In this document: piece after piece, positions 18,356-27,150 of the stretch
Numbering within the stretch: position 1 is the first letter of the stretch
How the letters are laid out: each line of letters opens with the position of its first letter
Assembly (NCBI GenBank): GCA_944323955.1
Contig: CALUUK010000004.1
Coordinates: 1 to 64,000 of the forward strand
DNA length: 64,000 nucleotides
Direction: 5' to 3'
Source: Candidatus Gastranaerophilales bacterium
GTDB taxonomy: Bacteria; Cyanobacteriota; Vampirovibrionia; Gastranaerophilales; Gastranaerophilaceae
Made by a program: the position numbers and the translations under genes
The notes under the pieces: model-generated
Told to the model about the DNA's origin: nothing
What the model saw: the letters and a program-made list of their open reading frames with translations, nothing else
Database searches by the model: none

Positions 18356-18661
18356 ATGAGTATTTTTATGCAGTTTGTAAAAGCGTCGGAAGTATTTAAA
18401 AATATAAGAAATCTTTACAATAGTGAATTTGAATCGGCTAATGATATTATGCTTGATTTCTCCAATATTGATAATATTGATTTCAAAGGAATATCAGCTC
18501 TTCTGGACATACAAAAAGTTGCTTTGATGAACCATAAGTCTGTCACATTAAGTAATGTTGCTCCTTCGGTAAGAAACATTCTTGATATTACCGGGCTTAA
18601 TAAAACATTCTCAAAAATTGTAACAGACCCAGTTTCAAGAAAGCGGAGTTATGACAGCTGA
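18356..18661 (+). CDS. STAS-domain protein without phosphorylatable serine
   Basis: This 101-residue protein is a single STAS (anti-sigma antagonist-like) domain. MLDFSNIDNIDFKGISALL (32-50) matches the core strand-loop-helix. The Ser normally phosphorylated after the Asp is absent; the loop reads D-F-K-G (42-45). NVAPSVRNILDITGLNKTF matches the C-terminal half. It is probably a constitutive partner-binding module. Its end overlaps rsmI by 11 bases. M5 (18368) is an alternative start. Confidence 0.75.
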   Translation: MSIFMQFVKASEVFKNIRNLYNSEFESANDIMLDFSNIDNIDFKGISALLDIQKVALMNHKSVTLSNVAPSVRNILDITGLNKTFSKIVTDPVSRKRSYDS

Positions 18662-19466
18662 TTTCTATATTGTGGCAACTCCTATCGGGAACCTCTCAGA
18701 TATTACGTACAGGGCGGTTGAGGTTTTGAAAAAAGTTGATTATATTGCTTGTGAAGATACCCGTGTTACACGAATTCTTTTGGATAAATATGAAATATCG
18801 GCAAAGACATTTGATTGCCATAAATTTAATGAAAAACAACGTGCGGAAAAAATAATAAGTCTTTTGCGGGAAGGCAAATCTGTTGCTCTTGTTTCGGATG
18901 CGGGTACTCCTTTAATATCCGATCCGGGAAGCGAGCTTATACGTTTATTACTTGAAAATGATATTAATATAATATCTGTTCCCGGTGCGTGTGCCGTGAC
19001 GGCTTTTTTGACTTATCTTCCGCGCAGGTCTGAAGAATATGCATTTATCGGATTTATTCCCCGTGTAAAAAAACAGCAAATTGAAATTTTAAATAAGTAT
19101 AAATATACAAACTGTGTGTTTTACGAATCTCCTAACAGACTGTCGGAAACACTTGAAAATATTAAAGCTGCCTTTGGGGAGGAAACAAAAATTGCCGTCG
19201 GACGCGAGCTTACAAAAGTATTTGAAGAAGTAAAAATTGCTCCTGTCCGTGAAATAATAGATTATTATAAAACACATCCTCTTAAAGGAGAAATAGTTGT
19301 AATGGTTTTTGCAGGTGAGAACCGGGATCCGGAAGAGAATGATATAATACAAAAAATAACAGCCTTAAAAGAAGAAGGTTATTGTGATAAAGATATTTCC
19401 GTAATTATTTCAAAATTATTCGGCATTTCAAAAAATAAAGTTTATAAACTTTCTATTGAAAATTAA
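18651..19466 (+). CDS. rsmI: 16S rRNA C1402 2'-O-methyltransferase
   Basis: RsmI uses SAM to methylate the ribose of C1402 in the 16S rRNA decoding centre. The 271-residue protein opens YIVATPIGNLSDITYRAVE, then CEDTRVT, SDAGTPLISDPG and VPGACAVTAFL, all hallmarks of the YraL/RsmI tetrapyrrole-methylase fold. The C-terminal small helical domain (ISVIISKLFGISKNKVYKL) is present. It overlaps the STAS gene, implying translational coupling. Confidence 0.95.
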   Translation: MTADFYIVATPIGNLSDITYRAVEVLKKVDYIACEDTRVTRILLDKYEISAKTFDCHKFNEKQRAEKIISLLREGKSVALVSDAGTPLISDPGSELIRLLLENDINIISVPGACAVTAFLTYLPRRSEEYAFIGFIPRVKKQQIEILNKYKYTNCVFYESPNRLSETLENIKAAFGEETKIAVGRELTKVFEEVKIAPVREIIDYYKTHPLKGEIVVMVFAGENRDPEENDIIQKITALKEEGYCDKDISVIISKLFGISKNKVYKLSIEN

Positions 19467-19498
19467 ATAAAAAAAAGACGAAATCGGAGAATTTCGTC
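19467..19498 (-). terminator. intrinsic terminator of the 177-residue protein gene
   Basis: On the minus strand an 8-bp stem (arms 19477-19484 and 19491-19498, GACGAAAT/ATTTCGTC) with a 6-base loop is followed by a run of eight T. It starts 24 bases after the stop codon at 19522 and also lies just past the rsmI stop. Confidence 0.85.
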
Positions 19499-19521
19499 AG
19501 GAAAACAAGTAACAATGTAGT

Positions 19522-20055
19522 TTAGGCAATAATATTTAATGAATTATAATTTTGTTTTTCATTGTCATCTTTTGAATCGTCATCTTCAATCGGTATATAA
19601 AAGGAGAAAGGATTTTGCCCTTTTTTATCTTTATCCGTTGTCTGTGACTCGGTAACTTGTGAATAAGCCATAACCATTTCATTTTTTGCGGTTTCCATTG
19701 CGGCTTCTACAGCAATTGTAATCTGCCCGTTTTTGTCTTTTGATGCCATTAAGGTTTGTGCGGCAAGAGAATTCAAATATTGAATATTCGCACTGGCAGC
19801 ATTGCTAAGCTGTACATCAAAACTTGTTTTAGCTTTTGAGGCTTCAAGAGCCAGATAGGTGTTTGTTCTTTCGGCATATAAATCAGTACCGAGTTGAACT
19901 CTGTGAAAGCCTGATAAATTTAATTTGGAAACATCAATAGCTTGCTGTTCACTGTCCGGTTTTAAAATTTGTTCGGATACACGAATGAGAGCCTGACTGT
20001 CTATGACAGGTTTTGCATAATTTGCAGAATTTATTATGCCCACATTTAATCCCAT
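19522..20055 (-). CDS. hypothetical protein, helical with acidic tail
   Basis: The protein has 177 residues with AAGG 7 bases before the ATG. Residues 60-135 are Ala/Ser/Asn-rich and predicted helical (ALEASKAKTSFDVQLSNAAS), and the end is acidic and low-complexity (EDDDSKDDNEK). There is no signal peptide or membrane segment. The start MGLNVGIINSANYAKPV only loosely recalls the YNVxF-signature proteins. No function is assigned. It has its own terminator and is divergent from rplS. Confidence 0.6.
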   Translation of the reverse strand: MGLNVGIINSANYAKPVIDSQALIRVSEQILKPDSEQQAIDVSKLNLSGFHRVQLGTDLYAERTNTYLALEASKAKTSFDVQLSNAASANIQYLNSLAAQTLMASKDKNGQITIAVEAAMETAKNEMVMAYSQVTESQTTDKDKKGQNPFSFYIPIEDDDSKDDNEKQNYNSLNIIA

Positions 20056-20253
20056 TTTTTGCCTTTTCTCCGTTTCCTTACTATTCTTTTATCGGTAATG
20101 TAAAATAAATCTTTAGTAAAATATTCGATTTTATTAATAATTGTTAACAATTATCTTGATAAATTCCGTTAAAAAGATAAAAGGTACTTGAAGAAAAAAT
20201 ATGTTTTGAATATTATAATCTTACAGAATAATATTATGTAAAGGAATGTAGTC

Positions 20254-20607
20254 ATGAACCCTATAGTTAAAAATTTAGGCAAAGAATATTTAAATAAAGA
20301 ACTTCCGGAATTAAATCCCGGTGATACAGTCAGAGTTTTTGTAAGAATAGTTGAAGGAAACAAAGAAAGAACACAGGCTTTTGAAGGTACAATTCTTAAA
20401 AAACGCGGCAGCGGTGTAGGTAAAACAATTACGGTAAGAAAAATTTTCCAAGGTGTCGGTGTTGAACGTGTATTCCCCGTATATTCCCCCCGTGTTGAAA
20501 AAATCACTATCGTAAGACGCGGTGATGTTAAGCGTGCTAAACTGTATTACTTAAGAGAACGTTTCGGCAAAGCTACACGTATTAAAGAAAAAATAGAAAA
20601 GAAATAA
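20254..20607 (+). CDS. rplS: 50S ribosomal protein L19
   Basis: L19 sits at the 30S-50S interface. The 117-residue sequence shows [48 protein letters not shown] and the basic tail [15 protein letters not shown], matching bacterial L19 throughout. AAGGA lies about 9 bases before the ATG, and TATAAT (20214-20219) is a likely -10. A terminator follows at 20625-20662. It is separated from the usual rimM-trmD partners. Confidence 0.97.
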   Translation: MNPIVKNLGKEYLNKELPELNPGDTVRVFVRIVEGNKERTQAFEGTILKKRGSGVGKTITVRKIFQGVGVERVFPVYSPRVEKITIVRRGDVKRAKLYYLRERFGKATRIKEKIEKK

Positions 20608-20624
20608 GTTAATTTTTAATCAGA

Positions 20625-20662
20625 CAAAAAGCCGTATTCATAGTAATGACTACGGCTTTTTT
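20625..20662 (+). terminator. intrinsic terminator after rplS
   Basis: A 10-bp stem AAAAGCCGTA (20627-20636) with TACGGCTTTT (20651-20660), a 14-base loop and a T-run. It lies between rplS and rbgA, which start 68 bases apart. Confidence 0.85.
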
Positions 20663-20674
20663 AAAGGAAATATT

Positions 20675-21514
20675 ATGGAACATATTCACTGGTATCCCGG
20701 GCATATTGCAAAAGCAGAAAAAAAGCTGAAAGAACAAGTTAACATCGTCGATGTTATTATAGAAGTTTTGGATGCCAGAATCCCCGAAAGTTCTTCTTAT
20801 CCTGATATTGAAAGACTTGTGAAAGATAAACCGCGCTTGATATTGTTGAATAAGTCGGATCTGTCGGATACAGAGAAAACTTTGCTTTGGGTAAAATATG
20901 TTAAAGAAAAAACTAAATGTCCCGTAATAGCGACAAGTGCAGGCGATAACCGGGATTTGTCAAAGATATTGAATAAGGTAACGGAATTAGGACAGCCCAA
21001 AATTATAAAACTCGTACAGAAAGGTTTATTACCCCGCCCGGTCAGGACAATGGTTGTGGGAATGCCAAATGTCGGTAAATCCAGTATTATTAATAAATTG
21101 ATTAAAAAATCAAAAACAAAGACAGGTGCTAAAGCGGGTGTTACCAGAGATCAACAATGGGTCAGAATTAATCCCAAAATTGATTTGTTGGATACCCCGG
21201 GGATAATTCCATTAAAACAGGAAGACCAAAAAAAAGCATATAAATTGGCATTTGTTGATTCAATCGGCGAGAATGCTTATGATGTTGAGGCTGTTGCAAG
21301 AATTTTCATAAAAGATGTTGAAGACTTATACCCTGATTATATAAGAAATTATTATAAACTTGAAAATGAAGATGTAACAATTGAAAATATTGCATTAAAA
21401 CGCAATTGGATAGTACAAGGCGGAAGACCCGATACAAAAAGGTGTTCACAAAATATATTAAATGATTTTCGCTCAGGCAGGCTTGGAAAATTAACCTTGG
21501 ATAAAAATGAATAA
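20675..21514 (+). CDS. rbgA: ribosome biogenesis GTPase RbgA (YlqF)
   Basis: RbgA is a circularly permuted GTPase needed for late 50S assembly. The motif order is permuted: LLNKSD (G4, about 55-60) comes before GMPNVGKSS (G1, about 126-134) and DTPG (G3, about 167-170). The opening HWYPGHIAKAEKKL and DARIPESS are typical. The 279 residues are normal. AAGGA precedes the ATG. The stop overlaps rnhB by 8 bases. Confidence 0.95.
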   Translation: MEHIHWYPGHIAKAEKKLKEQVNIVDVIIEVLDARIPESSSYPDIERLVKDKPRLILLNKSDLSDTEKTLLWVKYVKEKTKCPVIATSAGDNRDLSKILNKVTELGQPKIIKLVQKGLLPRPVRTMVVGMPNVGKSSIINKLIKKSKTKTGAKAGVTRDQQWVRINPKIDLLDTPGIIPLKQEDQKKAYKLAFVDSIGENAYDVEAVARIFIKDVEDLYPDYIRNYYKLENEDVTIENIALKRNWIVQGGRPDTKRCSQNILNDFRSGRLGKLTLDKNE

Positions 21515-22157
21515 ACTATTTGATTTTGATAAAGAAGAAAGCCTTGATTTTGATTATATAATAGGTACAGATGAAGCAGGAAGAGGCCCCGGCGCAGGGC
21601 CTGTATTTGCTGCAGCTGTTTGTTTTACTTCCACGAATGAGGCATTGATTCAAAATCTTTCAAAATTAAATGATTCCAAACAAGTTCCCGATAAAATAAG
21701 GGAAGAATTGTTTGATATTATTATAAATAACGCCGTTTGTGCTGTATATCAAGGCAGTGTGAAAGAAATAGACCGATTTAATATACTTAGAACTTCACTT
21801 TTTACAATGAGAAAAGCATGTTGTGATATTGCGGGTAAACTTGCTTCAAACAAAATTTTAGTTTTGGTGGACGGAAATAAAAAAATTCCTGATTTTGATT
21901 TTCCGCAAAAGTTTGTTGTAAAGGGAGATTCAAAATCAGCGGCAATAGCTGCGGCAAGTATAATTGCAAAAGTCGAACGTGACAGATTTATGTCGGAACT
22001 TGATAAAAAATTTCCGCAATACGGCTGGGCGGAAAATAAAGGTTATATGACCAAAAAACATCTTGAAGCGGTTGATAAGTACGGACTAACCTGCTGGCAC
22101 AGAAAAAAATTTTTTGAAAAACATTTTGAAAAATCTAAGCAGCTTTCTTTATTGTAA
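21507..22157 (+). CDS. rnhB: ribonuclease HII
   Basis: RNase HII cuts RNA in RNA-DNA hybrids and starts ribonucleotide excision. GTDEAGRGPGAGP (20-32) supplies catalytic D22 and E23. LVDGNKKIPD and KGDSKSAAIAAASIIAKVERD carry the later acidic residue and the conserved helix. The C-terminal WHRKKFFEKHF is typical. It has 216 residues, overlaps the end of rbgA, and converges with the DUF512 gene. Confidence 0.96.
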   Translation: MNKLFDFDKEESLDFDYIIGTDEAGRGPGAGPVFAAAVCFTSTNEALIQNLSKLNDSKQVPDKIREELFDIIINNAVCAVYQGSVKEIDRFNILRTSLFTMRKACCDIAGKLASNKILVLVDGNKKIPDFDFPQKFVVKGDSKSAAIAAASIIAKVERDRFMSELDKKFPQYGWAENKGYMTKKHLEAVDKYGLTCWHRKKFFEKHFEKSKQLSLL

Positions 22158-22163
22158 AAACTT

Positions 22164-23450
22164 TCAATTAAAAATTAACTCAAAAAGTTCTTTTGTGCTG
22201 TAGATATCTTTTGTTATATGAAGTTTTACTCCCAGTTGATTTTCAACATCTCTGACATTTTTTCCGTCCAGAAATTCGGTTGTATAAGGACGCAGAACAA
22301 CGGAAGGAATTATAACATCTTTAAAACAATTGTTTTTAAGCTGGTTAATAAGATCGTCGGCAGTTATTAATCCTGCAACATTTACATCTTTTCCCCAGAA
22401 TTCATTTCTTATCGGAACGACTGTTAAATTTACGTTTTGAATTTTATTTAATTCTTCTGCAAACATGAAAAATGCATTTTGGGCGCTTATTGAGCAGGCA
22501 ACTGTATATTCTTTTTTTGTTTTCGCCGCTTTCGGTACTTTTTTTATCCGTTTGTTGAAATCGTCGATTAAACATCTTAAGGAACCGACTCCGTCTTCAA
22601 GCTGTGAGAATCCGTTATAATATTTTCTGTCGGGAAGTTGTTTATTTGCAATCAGAAAAAATTCATCCGATACGCTTGCAATATTCTTTTTTATTTTTTT
22701 ATTGAAAACTTCAACAATGTCAATGGTTTTAAGTGCAATTTCCTTTGTTACGGGACTTATTTTCTCTTTTCTGTATTTTGTTATTCCTACCGGTACTATT
22801 GCTATTGAACCTAATATTTTTTTATATTTCCACAAATCTTCAAGGGTGCGTTCAAGTTCTTCTCCGTCGTTATAGCCCGGGCATAAAACTACTTGAGTAT
22901 GAATGGGAATATCATTTTCTTTAAGGAAGTCCAATTCTTTTAAAATATTTGCCGCATTTTTGTTCCTGAGCATTTTGCTTCTTAACTCGGGATTTGTGGT
23001 ATGTACGGAAACGTATAAAGGCCCCAGATACATGCTTGATATACGTTCTTTATCTTTTTTTGTTAAATTTGTTAATGTTACATATGTTCCTTGCAGATAT
23101 GAAAGTCTGTAATCATCATCTTTTATATACAGAGAGTCTCTGAGTCCTTTTGGCTGCTGATCCACAAAACAAAATAAACAATTGTTTGCACAGGGTTTAA
23201 TTTTATCAAATATTGCCGATTCAAAGACAAGACCTAAGTCTTCATCAAAATCTTTTTCTATTTCAAAAACTTCTTGTTCTCCTTCAGGCGTTTGTATTTC
23301 AAATTCCAATTCTTCTGTTGTTATCATATATTGATAATCAATGTAATCGCGTAATTTGTTCCCGTTTATACTTAAAAGCACGGAACCCGCCTTTATCTCA
23401 AGTTCTTCTGCTATGGAATTTTTGATTACTCCCGTAATCTTAGCCGACAT
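22164..23450 (-). CDS. DUF512 PDZ/radical-SAM protein
   Basis: This has 428 residues from the ATG at 23450, with AAGG 6 bases upstream; TTG at 23456 is less likely. Residues 1-65 are PDZ-like. A cluster motif with C87, C91 and C94 (CANNCLFCFVDQ) follows, then the YLQGTYVTLTNL strand and a C-terminal DUF512 domain. This architecture was named from cyanobacteria as a putative Fe-S oxidoreductase and is widespread in Firmicutes; its reaction is unknown. It overlaps the padR gene by 11 bases, suggesting joint expression. Confidence 0.9.
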   Translation of the reverse strand: MSAKITGVIKNSIAEELEIKAGSVLLSINGNKLRDYIDYQYMITTEELEFEIQTPEGEQEVFEIEKDFDEDLGLVFESAIFDKIKPCANNCLFCFVDQQPKGLRDSLYIKDDDYRLSYLQGTYVTLTNLTKKDKERISSMYLGPLYVSVHTTNPELRSKMLRNKNAANILKELDFLKENDIPIHTQVVLCPGYNDGEELERTLEDLWKYKKILGSIAIVPVGITKYRKEKISPVTKEIALKTIDIVEVFNKKIKKNIASVSDEFFLIANKQLPDRKYYNGFSQLEDGVGSLRCLIDDFNKRIKKVPKAAKTKKEYTVACSISAQNAFFMFAEELNKIQNVNLTVVPIRNEFWGKDVNVAGLITADDLINQLKNNCFKDVIIPSVVLRPYTTEFLDGKNVRDVENQLGVKLHITKDIYSTKELFELIFN

Positions 23451-23958
23451 ATTCAACCTTTAATTTTTTCATATAGTCAATAACCGACTTCATTTCGTTT
23501 AAAGTTCTTTTCATAATTTCACGCTGGAAATAATCAAGTTCCAAAAATTCGTCATTGAGCCTGTTTTCAATATCAATACAGTATAAATCTATTTTTTTTC
23601 CGGTTTCTTCAATAAACTTTCTTCTGTCATCAATACCTAAAAAGCCCATTGCCGCAAAACGCACTTGTAATTGGGTGTAAAATAATGACGGATTATCGCT
23701 TGCCGTTGAAAAAAACATTTCTTTAAAACAGTCAAGTCCATGCCTTGTAATGCCGTAATATGAGAATTTTTTCCCTCCCGGAGAAAATTTTTCCTGAAGC
23801 GAAATGGCTCCCATCTTATAAAGTCTTTTTAGTGCGGGATGAAGAGTTCCTATACTTGGTTTTGTATATGCCCCGAATACTTCAATAATATCTTTTCGTA
23901 TAGTGTAAAGGGTCTTATCCCTTTTTTGAATAGTATATAAAATAAGTATTTCTATCAT
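23440..23958 (-). CDS. PadR-family transcriptional regulator
   Basis: The 172-residue protein has an N-terminal winged helix typical of PadR (YTIRKDIIEVFGAYTKPSIGTLHPALKRLYKMGAI, 18-52; then a beta wing with GGKKFSYYGITRHG). A C-terminal helical dimerisation domain follows. PadR proteins repress nearby genes in response to small molecules. The gene is coupled to the DUF512 gene and divergent from a second radical-SAM gene, both plausible targets. There is no ribosome-binding site; an extended -10 lies 6 bases before the ATG. Confidence 0.88.
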   Translation of the reverse strand: MIEILILYTIQKRDKTLYTIRKDIIEVFGAYTKPSIGTLHPALKRLYKMGAISLQEKFSPGGKKFSYYGITRHGLDCFKEMFFSTASDNPSLFYTQLQVRFAAMGFLGIDDRRKFIEETGKKIDLYCIDIENRLNDEFLELDYFQREIMKRTLNEMKSVIDYMKKLKVEYVG

Positions 23959-23964
23959 ACCTAT

Positions 23965-23973
23965 ACAATATCA
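23965..23973 (-). promoter_or_regulatory. extended -10, leaderless start of padR
   Basis: On the minus strand TG-A-TATTGT (hexamer 23965-23970) ends 6 bases before the ATG at 23958. The predicted first transcribed base is therefore the start codon itself. Confidence 0.5.
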
Positions 23974-24054
23974 TAAAACCGCATTTTATGCAGAAAATAA
24001 AAAACTTGTTATTACATTTTATTTGTGACAAAATTTATTTGTAGGTGAACTTTG

Positions 24055-24678
24055 ATGACTGAGTATAATCTGGCATATCTTTTAGACGGTAAAGTCTATA
24101 TTAATTTAACAAACAGCTGCACGAATAACTGTGTTTTTTGCATCCGTAATATAAAAGAAGATGTTGTAGGTACGAATCTGTTTCTGAACAGTGAAAATGT
24201 TAAAGCTCAGGATGTCATAGCCCAATTGGAAGAAATTAAAGATAAATTGTCTTCTGAAATTGTCTTTTGCGGCTATGGCGAGCCGATGCTTAAGTTAGAT
24301 GTAATGAAAGAAGTTGCCGCTTACATTAAAAAAAATTATCCGCATATTAAGCTGAGAGTTAATACTAACGGGCATGCCAATCTGGTATATAAAAGAAATG
24401 TTCTTCCGGAGTTAAAAGGCTTGATAGACAAATTTTCCGTAAGTTTAAACGGAGAAAATGAAGAAGTTTATAATAAAATTTCGCTTCCGAATATTGAAGG
24501 TGCATATGATGCAGTGAAAGACTTTATAAAAGAAGCGGTTAAAGAAGGGTTTGATACTACGGCTACAATTGTTACCAACTATAAAGATTATAATGTTGAT
24601 ATGCCGAAATGTATTGAAATAACAAAAAATTTGGGCGCTAAATTCAGAGAGCGTCCCTGGATAGAAAACGGTTACTAG
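24055..24678 (+). CDS. TatD-linked-type radical SAM protein
   Basis: This has 207 residues from the ATG at 24055, chosen because AGGTGA ends 6 bases upstream. The cluster motif is CTNNCVFC near residues 21-28, followed by VFCGYGEPMLKLDVM (GE motif for SAM) and RVNTNGHAN. The compact size and pattern fit the radical-SAM family often found beside tatD; no tatD is here. The substrate is unknown. It lies 26 bases before the acetate-CoA ligase gene and may share its transcript. Confidence 0.85.
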   Translation: MTEYNLAYLLDGKVYINLTNSCTNNCVFCIRNIKEDVVGTNLFLNSENVKAQDVIAQLEEIKDKLSSEIVFCGYGEPMLKLDVMKEVAAYIKKNYPHIKLRVNTNGHANLVYKRNVLPELKGLIDKFSVSLNGENEEVYNKISLPNIEGAYDAVKDFIKEAVKEGFDTTATIVTNYKDYNVDMPKCIEITKNLGAKFRERPWIENGY

Positions 24679-24704
24679 ATTCTGAATAAATTAGGAGAAG
24701 AAAA

Positions 24705-26867
24705 ATGCAGAATGAAATACTGGACAAAATAATGAAACCGAAGTCCATTGCTGTTGTAGGTGCTTCTACAAAACCGAAAACAATCGGTTCGGAGATTATG
24801 CAAAGACTTAGAGATTATAAATTTAACGGAAAAGTATATCCCGTAAACCCCAAAGGCGGTATAATTGAAGGATTTCAGGCATATACTTCAATAGAAGAAA
24901 TCCCGGGAGAAGTGGATTTGGCTGTTATAGTAGTAAATGCTAAATTTGTCCTTGATACAATTGACCAATGTAATAAAAAAGGTGTTAAAGGTTTATGTAT
25001 TATTACCGCAGGTTTTAAAGAAACAGGTGCTGAAGGTGCAGAAGTTGAAAAACAATTGCTTGCAAAAGTAAGAGAATACGGAATGAGATGTGTAGGACCT
25101 AATTGCTTAGGTGTATTAAATACAAATCCTGACATTATGATGGACGCAACATTTGCGGAATCACTTCCAATAAGAGGCGATATCGGTTTTGTATCACAAT
25201 CGGGCGCTCTGGGCGGCGGTATTTTGAATATATTGAAAGATTTAAATCTTGGTTTTGCACAGTTTGTTTCAATCGGTAATCAGGCTGATGTTAATGCGGA
25301 AACAATGCTTGAATACTGGGAAAATGATGATGATGTTAAACAAATTTTATTGTATATGGAATCAATTCAAAACCCTGCTAATTTTAGAAAATTGGCTTCC
25401 AGAATTACAAAGAAAAAACCTATTTTGGCATTAAAATCAGGAAGAAGTGCCGCAGGTGCAAGTGCCGCTTCTTCTCATACGGGTTCTTTGGCAGGCGCTG
25501 ATAAAGCTGCCGCAGCTTTATTGAAACAATCAGGTGTTATAAGAGAATTCTCTTTAAAGAACTTATTTGCAAATGCAAAAGCATTTTCAAATTGTCCTAT
25601 ACCTCAAGGTAACAGAGTGGCAATTATCACAAACTCGGGCGGCCCCGGAATTATGGCAACAGATGCTATCTGCGAAAGCGGTATGCAAATGGCAAAAATT
25701 ACGGATGCTACAAAAGAAAAATTAAGAAGTTTCCTGCCGTCTGCCGCTTCCGTTAAAAATCCCGTTGATATGATTGCTTCGGCACCTATCGAACATTATA
25801 CACAAACGCTTGAAACTGTTATTGCGGATGAAAATGTTGATATGATTATGGTAATTTACTTGCCGTTTTTGGGATTAAAAGATATTGACGTAGCTGAAGC
25901 ATTAATGAAAATTAAAGCAAAAAATCCTACGAAACCTATTGTCGGTGTATTTATGACTACAAGTGATTTCTTTACAAAGATTTCAAATATGGAAGTTAAT
26001 ATGCCATTTTATATGTATGCTGAAGAAGCTGCAGAAGCATTATTGAGATTGGATGAACAAAGACAATGGATGGCAAAACCCGCAGGCAAAATACCTTGTT
26101 ATGATGTAGACAGAAAGAAAGCTGCCGAAATTATAAAAGGTTCAATAGATGAAGGCAGAGACCAGTTAACAACTCGTGAATCTATTGATGTACTTGGTGC
26201 ATACGGTATCAGAGTTTGTAAATCGGGATTTGCAACAAATATTGATGAAGTTGTAACTGTCGGTAATTCAATCGGATATCCTGTTGTAATGAAAATGACA
26301 TCAAAGACAACATCTCACAAAACCGATGTAGGCGGTGTGAGAGTTAATATTCAATCGGAAGAACAATTAAGAGAAGAATATAATGACTTAATTGCAAAAT
26401 TAACCGAAAAAGGATTAATTGACGGTCTTGAAGGCGTAATCATTCAGGAAATGGTAAAAGGAAACCGTGAAATGGTTTGCGGTATTGCAACAGATCCTCA
26501 GTACGGGCCGATGATGATGTTTGGTTTAGGCGGTGTGTTTGTAGAAGTTATGAAAGATGTAACTTTCAGAATTGCTCCTTTAACAGACGAAGATGCTATG
26601 GATATGATTAAATCGGTTAAAGCATACAAACTTCTTCAAGGGGCAAGAGGTACAACACCTGCTCAAATGGAACAAATTCAAGAAACCTTATTGAGATTAT
26701 CTCAATTGGTTACTGATTTTAAATTCATTGATGAACTTGATATTAACCCGTTATTGATATCAGAAAAAACAGGTGAAGGAATTGCCGTTGACGGTCGTAT
26801 CAAAGTTAGAATGAAAGAAGCACAGGAAGTATTAAAAGACTGTTGTTCCTGCGGATGCTGCGGCTAA
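24705..26867 (+). CDS. ADP-forming acetate-CoA ligase, fused alpha and beta
   Basis: This 720-residue enzyme converts acetyl-CoA (or related acyl-CoA), ADP and phosphate to acid, ATP and CoA, a substrate-level ATP step in anaerobes. The CoA-binding Rossmann domain (1-130, VVGASTKPKTIG) is followed by ligase domains with the catalytic His in SHTG (H258), then an ATP-grasp domain from about 490. The last eight residues, CCSCGCCG, are a cysteine-rich tail outside the usual fold. It has a strong GGAGA site and its own terminator. Confidence 0.93.
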   Translation: MQNEILDKIMKPKSIAVVGASTKPKTIGSEIMQRLRDYKFNGKVYPVNPKGGIIEGFQAYTSIEEIPGEVDLAVIVVNAKFVLDTIDQCNKKGVKGLCIITAGFKETGAEGAEVEKQLLAKVREYGMRCVGPNCLGVLNTNPDIMMDATFAESLPIRGDIGFVSQSGALGGGILNILKDLNLGFAQFVSIGNQADVNAETMLEYWENDDDVKQILLYMESIQNPANFRKLASRITKKKPILALKSGRSAAGASAASSHTGSLAGADKAAAALLKQSGVIREFSLKNLFANAKAFSNCPIPQGNRVAIITNSGGPGIMATDAICESGMQMAKITDATKEKLRSFLPSAASVKNPVDMIASAPIEHYTQTLETVIADENVDMIMVIYLPFLGLKDIDVAEALMKIKAKNPTKPIVGVFMTTSDFFTKISNMEVNMPFYMYAEEAAEALLRLDEQRQWMAKPAGKIPCYDVDRKKAAEIIKGSIDEGRDQLTTRESIDVLGAYGIRVCKSGFATNIDEVVTVGNSIGYPVVMKMTSKTTSHKTDVGGVRVNIQSEEQLREEYNDLIAKLTEKGLIDGLEGVIIQEMVKGNREMVCGIATDPQYGPMMMFGLGGVFVEVMKDVTFRIAPLTDEDAMDMIKSVKAYKLLQGARGTTPAQMEQIQETLLRLSQLVTDFKFIDELDINPLLISEKTGEGIAVDGRIKVRMKEAQEVLKDCCSCGCCG

Positions 26868-26886
26868 TAAGATTATAATCTTTGAT

Positions 26887-26925
26887 AAAAGGGAGAAACT
26901 GATTAATCAGTTTCTCCCTTTTTCA
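26887..26925. terminator. strong intrinsic terminator
   Basis: A 15-bp perfect stem (arms 26888-26902 and 26907-26921, GGGAGAAACTGA core) with loop TTAA and a T-run on the plus strand. It ends the acetate-CoA ligase transcript and has a weaker T-tract for the converging minus-strand genes. Confidence 0.93.
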
Positions 26926-26961
26926 TTGTTTTAATTTGATTATATATATAGAATATTAATG

Positions 26962-27150
26962 CTAATCAATTTTTTCAAATTTTATTTTGAACTCGTTAAT
27001 TTCACGTACAAAAAGTAAATCAGGATATTTATCACTTTTGTACAAGACCATAATCTGTTTATCATTTGCGTTTGTACAATTGATAATATCTTCCCGAAGT
27101 ACTTCGTATGTTTTTCCGTTTTTTATGTTTCTATACTTTTTGGAAGACAT
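26962..27150 (-). CDS. small DUF1653-like protein
   Basis: It has 62 residues from the ATG at 27150 (MSSKKYRNIKNGKTYEVL). The pattern of a short basic opening, KTYEVLREDI, a central IMVLYK strand and LLFVREINEFKIKFE recalls DUF1653-type small beta proteins. The first 20 bases overlap the end of the methyltransferase gene in another frame, so translation is probably coupled. Its function is unknown. Confidence 0.6.
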   Translation of the reverse strand: MSSKKYRNIKNGKTYEVLREDIINCTNANDKQIMVLYKSDKYPDLLFVREINEFKIKFEKID

